A stretch of DNA of 64,000 nt from JANMZO01 sp963763135 (GTDB lineage: Bacteria; Actinomycetota; Acidimicrobiia; Acidimicrobiales; JANYDT01). The notes below the pieces were generated by a model. That model saw only the letters and a program-made list of their open reading frames with translations. It was not told where the DNA came from and ran no database searches. A program made the translations under genes and the position numbers. The stretch covers positions 434,001 to 498,000 of the forward strand of contig CAVXNJ010000002.1 in assembly GCA_963763135.1 (NCBI GenBank), written 5' to 3'. This document shows, piece by piece, positions 8,731 to 16,261 of the stretch. Numbering within the stretch: the stretch's first letter is position 1; each line of letters begins with the position of its first letter.

Positions 8731-8970
8731 TTTCGCTCCCGCTCCTCGACGCCAACTCGTGGCCCGCTCGGCCGGGATGCAACTCCGTCGTGCATGGTGT
8801 ACCTCTCCGTCGTCAGGCATGTCCTGCCGGTACAAACAGATGCCATTGGGTACCTGGTGATACCACGAGTTTGCGGCGCTTTCGGCGTGCTATGTCTCTG
8901 CGCCGAGTGCAAAAGTTCTCCCGTGTTTGCGGGGTGCAGATTTGGCCTCGATTGGCCGATTATGGAGTCC

Positions 8971-10113
8971 ATGTCGTTTTGGACGAGGAGACGGGTATCG
9001 GGCCTGGGTTTCGCACTGGTCACGATCGCGGTGCTGTCGGGGTGTGGATCCGGAGCCGAAACCGTGCTCGACTCGTCGGCAAACGGAACTTCCTCTCGGC
9101 GGACTGCAGTGGGAGTGGCGCCGTTGCTCGTTGCGGTCGGTACGTTCCAGGGGTGCAGGTCGGACGCGGTCATGGCGTGTTGGGGCTCCAACGATCACGG
9201 GCAACTCGGCCAGGGAAACATGGACGAAGTCGAGGGTGCCGTCGTTGTGCAGGATTTCTCCGGTGCTACAGCGATCGCCTCGGGTGACCAACATATGTGT
9301 GCCCTGGTGGGATCGAGCGGTGAAGTGTTCTGCTGGGGTCTCAACGACGGTGGCCAACTCGGTCTCGGTGAATTCGGTGACCGACCGAGTGCACGCCCCG
9401 TGCCGGGCCTGCCACCAGCAGTGCTACTTGCCGTCGGCGACTTCCACAGCTGCGCGGTAGCCGGGACGGAACGGAACCTGTGGTGCTGGGGAATGAACAC
9501 GTCGGGCCAACTGGGATTCGCTCCGAGCGACGAAGGAATCCCGACCCCACGGCGAGTCGACGGCCTGACCGGCGTCGTCGCAGTCGACGGTGGGTTCCAG
9601 CACACGTGCGCGGTCGTTTCGGATGGCACGGTGAAATGCTTCGGCGACGATCTCCAAGGCCAATCAGGCGGAGCGAGACCCGGTGCGATCGCTACGGTCG
9701 AAGGGGTAACTGACGCGGTCGACGTTCGCGTCGGAATGTACCAATCATGTGCGCGCTTACGATCTGGAGAAGTGCGGTGTTGGGGAGCGAACCAAGACGG
9801 TCAATTTGGCTCCTCAACCGCGGCCGGCGGCCCGGCCGCGGTCCCAGTGCAGGAGTTGGGTAAGGTCGACGCGATCGCGGTCGGCCTCAAGCACGTATGC
9901 GCGCTTACGGCTGGAGCAGTGAGCTGCCTTGGATCCGGCGTGGCCGGCGACGGGTCCGGCAGCGAGATCGACTTCCTCAGGCCGCAACCCATGCCTGACC
10001 CGATGCCGGCGGTGGCGATAGACGCTGGTTACAACGAGCTCTGCGCCATCCACGCCGATGCGTCCGTCGCGTGCTGGAACTACGAACCCGGAGCCGAGCT
10101 GGCGCTTCGCTAA
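8971..10113 (+). CDS. RCC1-repeat lipoprotein, predicted seven-bladed propeller
   Basis: The start used (ATG 8971; 8962 is also possible) gives a signal peptide ending in the lipobox L-S-G-C at residue 25, so the protein is predicted to be anchored outside the membrane. The rest contains seven RCC1-like repeats of ~48 residues, recognisable by C-W-G-x-N-x-x-G-Q-L-G. Each repeat pairs a cysteine in H-x-C-A-L/V with one in V-x-C-W/F-G, a pattern suited to one disulfide per blade. Two C-A codon pairs overlap copies of the dispersed palindrome (9748, 9896), one of them forcing a TTA leucine codon. RCC1 domains act in protein binding; the partner is unknown. Confidence 0.85.
   Translation: MSFWTRRRVSGLGFALVTIAVLSGCGSGAETVLDSSANGTSSRRTAVGVAPLLVAVGTFQGCRSDAVMACWGSNDHGQLGQGNMDEVEGAVVVQDFSGATAIASGDQHMCALVGSSGEVFCWGLNDGGQLGLGEFGDRPSARPVPGLPPAVLLAVGDFHSCAVAGTERNLWCWGMNTSGQLGFAPSDEGIPTPRRVDGLTGVVAVDGGFQHTCAVVSDGTVKCFGDDLQGQSGGARPGAIATVEGVTDAVDVRVGMYQSCARLRSGEVRCWGANQDGQFGSSTAAGGPAAVPVQELGKVDAIAVGLKHVCALTAGAVSCLGSGVAGDGSGSEIDFLRPQPMPDPMPAVAIDAGYNELCAIHADASVACWNYEPGAELALR
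9896..9907. repeat. Dispersed palindrome TANGYRYRCNTA, exact copy
   Basis: TATGCGCGCTTA inside the RCC1 lipoprotein gene; a one-mismatch copy (TGTGCGCGCTTA) lies 148 bases upstream, in a different repeat and a different reading frame. Confidence 0.6.
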
Positions 10114-10185
10114 TTGCCCGATCGCGCCGATCGCCGAAGAGCCGCGGCAGATTTGTTTAGTCGCGGCCGAAGGAGGGCAATCATC

Positions 10186-10413
10186 ATGGCCAAGCAGGTG
10201 TTCGCGCACCAAGCCGCATTTCAACATTGGAACGGACGTCACACCCCGTTCGGTAACGGCTATCGCCCTCAGGCGTACTTCGATCAATTTGTGGATGGTT
10301 TACGTTGTCGGGCGCGCATTTTCATCCACATTCGCGACCCGCGTTACGAGCGGACGATGGCCAGGCGGAAGCTGGCGTCGAAGTCGTCGGTTTCGCCGTA
10401 CGACGCCGGCTGA
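10186..10413 (+). CDS. Possible small protein of 75 residues
   Basis: An ATG at 10186 follows a near-perfect Shine-Dalgarno sequence, AAGGAGG, nine bases upstream. The frame runs 75 codons into the end of the convergent caspase gene. The product is basic, with many His, Phe and Tyr residues in its first half, and is not recognised. The overlap of its last ~70 bases with the caspase gene, and the lack of any motif, leave it doubtful; it may be a remnant. Confidence 0.25.
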   Translation: MAKQVFAHQAAFQHWNGRHTPFGNGYRPQAYFDQFVDGLRCRARIFIHIRDPRYERTMARRKLASKSSVSPYDAG

Positions 10414-11063
10414 TCCTCCTCGGCCTCCATGGTTTCGAGAACGTAATCGCACAGTTCCTGGAACTCGATGGTGCCGTCTTCGTCGCCGTCTACGTGGCTG
10501 CTTCCCCGGAGACCGGCGAGCAGGCAGTCGGTGAAGGTCCAGTTGCCGGTCGACTCAACGTCGCTCGTGGCCGATGTGAGTGCCCCATAGGACACGTCGC
10601 CGTCGCGCTCGAGCGCGATTTCGACGAGCGATCCGGAGTAGCAGCAGTCGGCCCAGATGATGGCCTGGGTACCCCAGAAGTGTTCTTCGATCATGTCGAA
10701 GAGTTCGTAGCCGTAGATGGCGTCGTCCTCGACGGTCGGATGGCAGAAGTAGAAGTCGTCCTCAGACTCCTCGTCGAGCGCACCGTGCCCCGCGTAATAG
10801 AAGAAGAACGTGGAGTCCTCGTCGGTGTCGGCCAGGAATTTCGGAAGTTGCTTGCGCATGCGCTCCGGCTCACCATCGCGGTCTTCCCAGAACAGGACCT
10901 GCTCATCGGGCACTCCTGCTTTGCGGAACACCCGGGCGACGGAAGCGTGGCGCCGCCAGCTCGGATCGTCTTCATCGGCCCATTCGTCGAGTCCTAAACC
11001 CAGAACGAGAACGTAGGTGTTCTCGGGGTCCCAGTCCTTCTTCGCCATCTCGTCCAATCCCAT
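10344..11063 (-). CDS. Caspase-like (C14, metacaspase-type) peptidase with an EF-hand-like loop
   Basis: A 239-residue protein with the caspase fold signatures: first strand Y-V-L-V-L-G-L-G near residue 18, catalytic His in Y-Y-A-G-H-G, and catalytic Cys in A-D-C-C-Y-S-G. Near the C-terminus D-G-D-E-D-G-T-I-E-F-Q-E matches a canonical 12-residue EF-hand calcium loop (D1, D3, D5, G6, I8, E12). Calcium control is known in metacaspases, so a calcium-triggered protease is plausible. No signal peptide. Start could be 11063 or 11048. It lies 55 bases downstream of an unknown gene on the same strand; the two probably form a transcription unit. Confidence 0.85.
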   Translation of the reverse strand: MGLDEMAKKDWDPENTYVLVLGLGLDEWADEDDPSWRRHASVARVFRKAGVPDEQVLFWEDRDGEPERMRKQLPKFLADTDEDSTFFFYYAGHGALDEESEDDFYFCHPTVEDDAIYGYELFDMIEEHFWGTQAIIWADCCYSGSLVEIALERDGDVSYGALTSATSDVESTGNWTFTDCLLAGLRGSSHVDGDEDGTIEFQELCDYVLETMEAEEDQPASYGETDDFDASFRLAIVRS

Positions 11064-11118
11064 AGTTCGTTCGCCGCAGCAAAGCGTCACAGAGTTGTCG
11101 GCTGTATTGCCGTCAACC

Positions 11119-11955
11119 TCAAGTGGATTGTTCTTCAGATCGACGTTTCGCTAATTCGTCAGGTGCGTAGTAGAGGATCGCGTCGTCGCGGATTTCGTAT
11201 TGCCACGTGCGAGCCTGGTCGCGTTGGGCCGACTCTGCGACAAACTGCACGATCTCGTCCCGCTCACTCAGGTCGGTGCCCGTTTGTGCCTCCCACTGAG
11301 CGGGCGTCGGGATGTCGATCAGCCACGAGTACCCTCCGCCGGCCATCTCGTGGGAGAACTCGATAGTGCGGTCGCCGTCGGTGTAGATGACCGTTCCCGC
11401 CCGGCCCTGGTCCTTGTAAGTGACCTTGCGCGAGAACCTGCGGGCCAATGACGCCAACGCGGCGTCGCGGATGATCAGATCCTGGTCCGGCATGATGTTT
11501 CCGAATCCGTCGCGGTAGACGATCGGCGTGTCGCGGTCGGACTCCGACGACTCGTCTTCGTCTGCACTGGTTGATGTCACCACCGGCTCCGGTGCGCCGG
11601 GCTCCTGTTTGGTGAATTCCAGTTGGTGGTGCCAGCCGGCCTCGTGCGCCACCGTGAGTACGTACGGGCCCGGCGACCACGTGAGCGTGTACAAGAGGAT
11701 CTGAACGCTGCCGTTGAGTCGGTCAGCCACCTTGCCGATATCGACAACCTGCTCAGCGCGTCGGAGCATCAAATCGGTATAGCCCTGGTAACCCGTTGTC
11801 GGCAGCCACAAGATGAGCTGCTGGCTACCCGGGAACTCGGGAGTTCCCGGGTAGTGCACGAACTTCACCGTAAGTAGACCTACGGATTCGTCGGCCCCGA
11901 CGTTGATGTTCGCATCGATGTCGATGCGACCCTCAAAACATTCGTTTATGTCCAC
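11119..11955 (-). CDS. Protein of unknown function paired with the caspase-like peptidase
   Basis: The frame is open far upstream, but a start inside the preceding hydrolase gene is unlikely. GTG at 11955 is proposed, giving 278 residues; it lies within the left arm of a 13-bp inverted repeat. Residues ~25-115 look like a compact beta-rich domain (L-L-T-V-K-F-V-H-Y-P-G, then L-I-L-W-L-P-T-T-G-Y-Q-G-Y). An acidic Ser-rich linker (S-A-D-E-D-E-S-S-E-S-D) follows, then a second mixed domain to the end. No helix spans a membrane. I do not recognise the family. Its position just upstream of the protease suggests a regulator, sensor or substrate. Confidence 0.6.
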   Translation of the reverse strand: MDINECFEGRIDIDANINVGADESVGLLTVKFVHYPGTPEFPGSQQLILWLPTTGYQGYTDLMLRRAEQVVDIGKVADRLNGSVQILLYTLTWSPGPYVLTVAHEAGWHHQLEFTKQEPGAPEPVVTSTSADEDESSESDRDTPIVYRDGFGNIMPDQDLIIRDAALASLARRFSRKVTYKDQGRAGTVIYTDGDRTIEFSHEMAGGGYSWLIDIPTPAQWEAQTGTDLSERDEIVQFVAESAQRDQARTWQYEIRDDAILYYAPDELAKRRSEEQST

Positions 11956-11995
11956 ACTTCGACATCCATGCCGTGGAAAAACGTGGACATAAACG
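11943..11995. promoter_or_regulatory. Perfect 13-bp inverted repeat at the head of the caspase gene pair
   Basis: CGTTTATGTCCAC at 11943-11955 pairs with GTGGACATAAACG at 11983-11995, with 27 bases between the arms. It lies between the hydrolase stop and the unknown gene, and the left arm covers that gene's proposed GTG start. It may be an operator or an RNA hairpin controlling translation. There is no U-run to make it a clear terminator. Confidence 0.55.
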
Positions 11996-12008
11996 CGGGG
12001 GAGGCGAC

Positions 12009-12833
12009 TTAAAAGGCCTGAGCGGTCTCCGCTGCCTTCTCGATATGGAGCATGTGGCCGGCCCCTTCGACCGTGACGGTCTTGGCCTGGGGAAGCGCCT
12101 TGGCCCAGACCGGTGCGTAGTGGGCCGGCGGGGTGAGCTTGTCTTGGGCGCCCCACACGATCGTCGTCGGAGTGGTGCAGCGGTAGAGGCGCTTCGACAG
12201 TCGACGGTTGGGGATCGGGAACAGAATCTTTCCGGCCATCCCAAGTTGGCGTGCGTTGCGGACCTGGAAGATTTCGATCGCGTCGGGGTCCTCGAAGTCG
12301 AGGCCGCGGGTTAGAAGCTGTGTGCCGAGTGCGTGATCCGCGAACAACCACTCGGGCCACTCGAAGGGCAACATGATGAACATGTCGGCGATCGGGTGCG
12401 TATCGTCCCAGAGGCCGAGCGGGCTGAGCAGTACCAGCCGTTCCATGGACGTCGGGTTGAGACACGCCATCTCCGCAGCGATCATCGCACCCATGTCGTG
12501 CCCGACCACGATGGGTGCGCCGGTCCAGCCCAGTTGCGCAGAAAGGGCGTTCACGACGTCGGCCCCGTGGAGCGCGAAGTCGAGCATGTCTTCGAGGATC
12601 TCCTCACCCTCTTCGTCGCCGTACGACGGCCACACGGGTGCGTAGACCGAGTGGGTGGCGGAGAGGGCTTCGAGTAACGGTTCACTGTCGAACAGCCCGA
12701 CCGTTCCGTGGAAGAACACGATCGGTGTACCGGCGGCGTCGCCGTTCTGTGCCTCCCACACCCGGACCTGGCCGGTGAGGCCCTTGGGCGTGGTGAGTGA
12801 CATGCGCGTTCCGGACAGCGTTGAAGTAGTCAT
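12009..12833 (-). CDS. Alpha/beta hydrolase with an Asp nucleophile (epoxide hydrolase / dehalogenase type)
   Basis: A 274-residue hydrolase. The oxyanion strand is F-F-H-G-T, and the nucleophile elbow is G-H-D-M-G-A, with Asp rather than Ser, as in epoxide hydrolases and haloalkane dehalogenases. The acid is expected in W-G-A-Q-D-K and the base in G-A-G-H-M-L-H. The ATG at 12833 overlaps an exact copy of the dispersed palindrome (12833-12844). It is followed on the same strand by the unknown/caspase pair and preceded by the flavin enzyme, 42 bases away. Substrate unknown. Confidence 0.85.
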   Translation of the reverse strand: MTTSTLSGTRMSLTTPKGLTGQVRVWEAQNGDAAGTPIVFFHGTVGLFDSEPLLEALSATHSVYAPVWPSYGDEEGEEILEDMLDFALHGADVVNALSAQLGWTGAPIVVGHDMGAMIAAEMACLNPTSMERLVLLSPLGLWDDTHPIADMFIMLPFEWPEWLFADHALGTQLLTRGLDFEDPDAIEIFQVRNARQLGMAGKILFPIPNRRLSKRLYRCTTPTTIVWGAQDKLTPPAHYAPVWAKALPQAKTVTVEGAGHMLHIEKAAETAQAF

Positions 12834-12844
12834 ATGTGTACGTA
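12833..12844. repeat. Dispersed palindrome TANGYRYRCNTA, exact copy
   Basis: TATGTGTACGTA directly upstream of the hydrolase start codon. It is one of only two copies found outside coding sequence (the other, inexact, is at 46122). Confidence 0.6.
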
Positions 12845-12875
12845 GTTTCTTTGGAAGAAGGGTGCTGGCCGGGTG

Positions 12876-14138
12876 TTACTTGCCGAGTTCGGCGTCGCGG
12901 AGATGGTGGCCGAAGTTCTCCTCGGCCCGAACGCGGTTTTCGAGCGGGTTGATCCACCATCGGTTGTCGGTCGCCCACTCCGGCCACATGTTCTGAAGCT
13001 GGGGCATGACCTTCTCGGCGAACATCCGGCTGCTGTAGCGCACTTTCTCGTCGGGCATGTCGCCGATCTGGAACAGACCGAAGATGTGACCGACCCGCAG
13101 TGTCTTGATCATGTCTTCCATGCGCTCCCGAACCGTGTCGGGTCCGCCGGCGATGATGTAACCCTTCTCTACGAGGTCCTTCCAGGTGAGCTCGGTGTAA
13201 TTGCGAAGGTTGCTTCGGCGAAGCTGACTCAGCGCGCCGGCCTTGATCGTCTTGACCGTCCGATAGCCCGGGGCGTCGGCGAAGCCCGGGTATACGTGGA
13301 GGCAGCGGTTGTAGAAGTAGCTCACATGCTCGGCGTAGAGCTCCTCGGCTTGCGCATCGGAGTCGGCTACGCAGATCACCTGGGCGAATGCGGCCCGGTA
13401 GGGGGAGTTGTCCTTGTCACGTTGAGCAACCCGTTCCCAGTATCCGTCGAGCAGCATCTTGCCGGCCATGTACCCGGAGAACGAAAGATAGGAGTAGTTG
13501 TAATCGTGGTCGAGACAGAAGTCCCACGTTTCGATGGAGCCGCCGCCCGGGATGTAGATCGGTGGGTGCGGCTTCTGGATCGGTTTCGGCCAGCAGTTGA
13601 CGTAGCGAAGCTGGTTGTACTTGCCATCGAATGCGAACGGTTCCTGCTCACTCCAGGCCCGCATGATGAGCTCGTGGTTCTCGGCGTACTTGTCGCGCGT
13701 GAGCGCCGGAATCTGTCCATACGCATAGTTCGTGTCCATCGACGTACCGACCGGGAAACCGGCAACGAGTCGACCACCGGAGATGCAGTCAAGCATCGCG
13801 AATTCTTCGGCGACCCGCAGCGGCGGGTTGTAGAGGGCGATCGAATTGCCGATCACGCAGATCGCGGCGTTGCTGGTGCGACGGGCCAGACCGGCTGCGA
13901 TGATGTTCGGCGACGGCATGATGCCGTAGGCGTTTTGATGGTGCTCGTTGACGCCGATGCCGTCGAAGCCGAGTGCGTCGGCGTACTCGAGCTGGTCCAT
14001 GTAGCTGTTGTAGACCTGGTTCGCTCGGACCGGGTCGAACAGCTTGGAGTCGATGTCGACCCACACCGACCGGTGTTCCTCACGGAAGTTGTCAGGCAGG
14101 TCCGGCCAGGGCATCAAGTTGAACCACGTGAACTTCAT
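12876..14138 (-). CDS. Luciferase-like (LLM class) flavin-dependent oxidoreductase
   Basis: A 420-residue member of the bacterial luciferase superfamily: N-terminal W-F-N-L-M-P-W-P-D-L strand, G-V-N-E-H-H at the second strand, and the long LLM family insert with W-P-K-P-I-Q-K-P-H-P-P-I-Y. Such enzymes use FMN or F420; the window also holds F420 biosynthesis genes, so F420 is possible. Start at ATG 14138, with GGGGACG upstream. A near-copy of the dispersed palindrome is at 13716. Confidence 0.85.
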   Translation of the reverse strand: MKFTWFNLMPWPDLPDNFREEHRSVWVDIDSKLFDPVRANQVYNSYMDQLEYADALGFDGIGVNEHHQNAYGIMPSPNIIAAGLARRTSNAAICVIGNSIALYNPPLRVAEEFAMLDCISGGRLVAGFPVGTSMDTNYAYGQIPALTRDKYAENHELIMRAWSEQEPFAFDGKYNQLRYVNCWPKPIQKPHPPIYIPGGGSIETWDFCLDHDYNYSYLSFSGYMAGKMLLDGYWERVAQRDKDNSPYRAAFAQVICVADSDAQAEELYAEHVSYFYNRCLHVYPGFADAPGYRTVKTIKAGALSQLRRSNLRNYTELTWKDLVEKGYIIAGGPDTVRERMEDMIKTLRVGHIFGLFQIGDMPDEKVRYSSRMFAEKVMPQLQNMWPEWATDNRWWINPLENRVRAEENFGHHLRDAELGK

Positions 14139-14244
14139 CGAAGCGTCCCCTCGTTCGGTCGACCGGGTTCGGTCGCGCGTGACTTTGGGCTCACCATACC
14201 CCGTGGGGTGATCGCAAGGCCAGATGGCTCGTGCGAGCGGGGTT

Positions 14245-15225
14245 TCAGGAGAAGGTGGTGGTGATGATGCGACCCAGGCGTTCGTGGGCGGACGGGGCAA
14301 GGTCGCTTACGACGAAGCTGCGCTGGAGCCAGCGGTCGGTGCCATCGAAGCGGGGCTCAAACGACGTGCGGCCGTGCACGGCCGTGTAGTTGTCGACGAC
14401 CAGCAGGTCCCCGGGTTCGAGAACGATGCCGTCGTGCACCTGCTGGAGCGCTGCGGTGAGTTCGCTCAAGGCGGCGTCGGCGTCGGGGTCGATACCGGTC
14501 ATGAGATCGGCGTCGTAGATGAGCGTCGGCGAGTCGTCGGTGCCGGTGAGGGCGGCGATCGGTGCGCCGGGTCGCGGAGTGCCCTCGTTCGTATGAACAC
14601 TGATTGAACGGAACGATTCGTCAGTGGCCGTTCGAAACCTGGGTTGCCGAAGAATTGCCACGGTCTGTTCCGAGAGCATCGGGAGCGCGTCTCGAATCGA
14701 GGCCAGTGTGGTCTTGGCCCTCGAGTCTCCACGAAGGCATAGGAGCAGCAGGTACCGCGGCCGGTGGGGATGGAAGGCGGTTTCGGTGTGGAAAAGAAGA
14801 TCGACCTTGGATGAAGTGGAGGTCTGTCGGGCCAGGTTGTTGCGCGTCGGCACGATGTTCTGAACGACATCCCCGCCGTGTTCGGGGAGGTAGCCGATTG
14901 GCTGACCCATGCGTCGGGCCACGGTAAGGAGGAGAAATTCCGTCCACATATCTTTTGCCGTGGGAGCCGTCGGGCGGTCGGGCGTGGGAGGGAGTTCTCC
15001 AATCGGTAGGCCACGAAGGAGGAGGGCGCCGCTTTGGTGGCCTTCGTCGGCAAAGTCGACCAGAGCATCATGAACGATGGCGGGCAGTAGACGGGCCGCG
15101 TGGCCGGCACGACGAAGGAATCTGGGCGAGTCGACCGGGGCGGTCGGGTGCAGTCCGAGACAAAACGGCGTCATTGACACGCTCACGATCTTTGGGGTCG
15201 TCGCAGTGCGGATCGGGGTGTTCAT
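14245..15225 (-). CDS. Fe(II)/2-oxoglutarate dioxygenase, TauD / clavaminate synthase-like
   Basis: A 326-residue protein with the facial triad: H-T-E in L-F-H-T-E-T-A-F-H-P, and the distal His in V-D-N-Y-T-A-V-H-G-R-T-S-F. A conserved Arg follows in W-L-Q-R-S-F. The same arrangement occurs in clavaminate synthase and in amino-acid beta-hydroxylases of the arginine/asparagine oxygenase group, so a free or carrier-bound amino acid is a likely substrate. Start at 15225. It is divergent from the RpiR regulator across a palindrome-rich 138-base gap, suggesting joint control. Confidence 0.8.
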   Translation of the reverse strand: MNTPIRTATTPKIVSVSMTPFCLGLHPTAPVDSPRFLRRAGHAARLLPAIVHDALVDFADEGHQSGALLLRGLPIGELPPTPDRPTAPTAKDMWTEFLLLTVARRMGQPIGYLPEHGGDVVQNIVPTRNNLARQTSTSSKVDLLFHTETAFHPHRPRYLLLLCLRGDSRAKTTLASIRDALPMLSEQTVAILRQPRFRTATDESFRSISVHTNEGTPRPGAPIAALTGTDDSPTLIYDADLMTGIDPDADAALSELTAALQQVHDGIVLEPGDLLVVDNYTAVHGRTSFEPRFDGTDRWLQRSFVVSDLAPSAHERLGRIITTTFS

Positions 15226-15263
15226 TTGATGCCTCCTCAGGCTGAGCGGTCACTACATGTTAT

Positions 15264-15308
15264 CGGAAAAATTCTTCCGTCATGACTAGAACTGGAACAA
15301 TATTTCCA
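15264..15308. promoter_or_regulatory. GGAA/TTCC operator palindromes between the dioxygenase and RpiR genes
   Basis: CGGAAAAATTCTTCCG at 15264-15279 is a near-perfect 16-bp palindrome. TGGAACAATATTTCCA at 15293-15308 repeats the GGAA-N-TTCC arms, and a further half-site TGGAA follows at 15313. The cluster is 55-100 bases upstream of the regulator. Binding by that regulator is inferred from position only. Confidence 0.5.
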
Positions 15309-15363
15309 AGTCTGGAATGACTCGGGCATCGGCCTCGTCGTTGGACCGCATACGATCTAGTCC

Positions 15364-16201
15364 GTGAGCGTTCGAGGTCAGATAGGTGAATTGGCCGAAC
15401 TCTTGACTCCTTCGGAGCGGCGGGTGGCCGAATTGGTTGACCGGGAGCCCGATTCGGTCGCGTTCTACACAGTCACGGAGTTGGCCGAACGCGCCGAAGT
15501 GGGGGTGGCTACGGTGGCGCGCCTCGCCGCGAAACTCGGATTCGACGGGTTCCGGTCGATGCAGGATGCCATTAGAACGGAGATGACCGAACGCTTGCGT
15601 CCGGCCGCGCAGCGGATCCGTGAGCCATCACCGCGAGATCTGGTCGGGCAGACCCTTGCGGTCGAACTGGAGAACCTGCGCACCACGTTTGCGGCGATCT
15701 CGTCAGAGGACCTCGACGCCGCCGCCACGGCCATCGCCAAGGCCAAACGATCGGTCGTGGTGCTCTCCGGAGACGCCTCAGCGGGCGTGGCGCGCCAGAT
15801 CGCGAATGATCTCGCCATGCTGCGGCCCGGGGTGATCGTTGCGGACGGCAACCCGATTGCGCTCACCACGACAGACGCACGAGTTGGGTCCTTCCGACGT
15901 ATGCGTGGTCATGGACCTTCGCCGCTACGAAACCTGGGTGGTCGAAACGGCCCGGCACCTGCACGATCACGGTGTTGTACTTGTCGCATTTACCGACGGT
16001 CCGCTGTCCCCGCTGATGCGCATCGCGGACCATGCCTTCGTCGTGGCAGCCGACAACCCGGGGCCGTTCGACAGCTATGTCGCAACGCTGGCATTAGGAA
16101 GCGCGCTTACTACTGCCGTTGCCGCGCGGTTGAAGGGTGCTGCCGCCGAGCGCCTCGAGCGTCTGGAGAGGGCCTGGAACACCGGTGGTCTTCTTGAATG
16201 A
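15364..16201 (+). CDS. RpiR/MurR-family regulator with an apparent frame break near 15882
   Basis: The first ~170 residues give the RpiR helix-turn-helix (L-T-P-S-E-R-R-V-A-E-L-V, then A-E-V-G-V-A-T-V-A-R-L-A-A-K-L-G-F) and the first part of a SIS sugar-phosphate domain (V-V-V-L-S-G-D-A-S-A). The domain continues in another frame from about 15885 (L-G-P-S-D-V-C-V-V-M-D-L-R-R-Y) to the TGA at 16201. A one-base indel around 15878-15884 explains it. The promoter region suggests a leaderless transcript from GTG 15364. RpiR proteins sense phosphorylated sugars; the effector here is unknown. Confidence 0.7.
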
Positions 16202-16261
16202 TCTGGCCTTCTTGAATGACCTTGGCAACTGGTCTCGTCGAGGCTGAGCGCGTTCCTTCAT

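Noticed and set aside
11956..12465. Upstream in-frame extension of the caspase partner gene
   Set aside because: It would lie wholly within the alpha/beta hydrolase gene on the same strand and shows no domain.
12873..14264. A 463-codon plus-strand frame opposite the flavin oxidoreductase
   Set aside because: Third-position complement of the real gene; composition is Val/Asp/Arg-biased and no motif is present.
16187..16220. A short direct repeat (CTTCTTGAATGA) across the RpiR stop codon
   Set aside because: Only about a dozen bases, with no structure or second feature to suggest a function.
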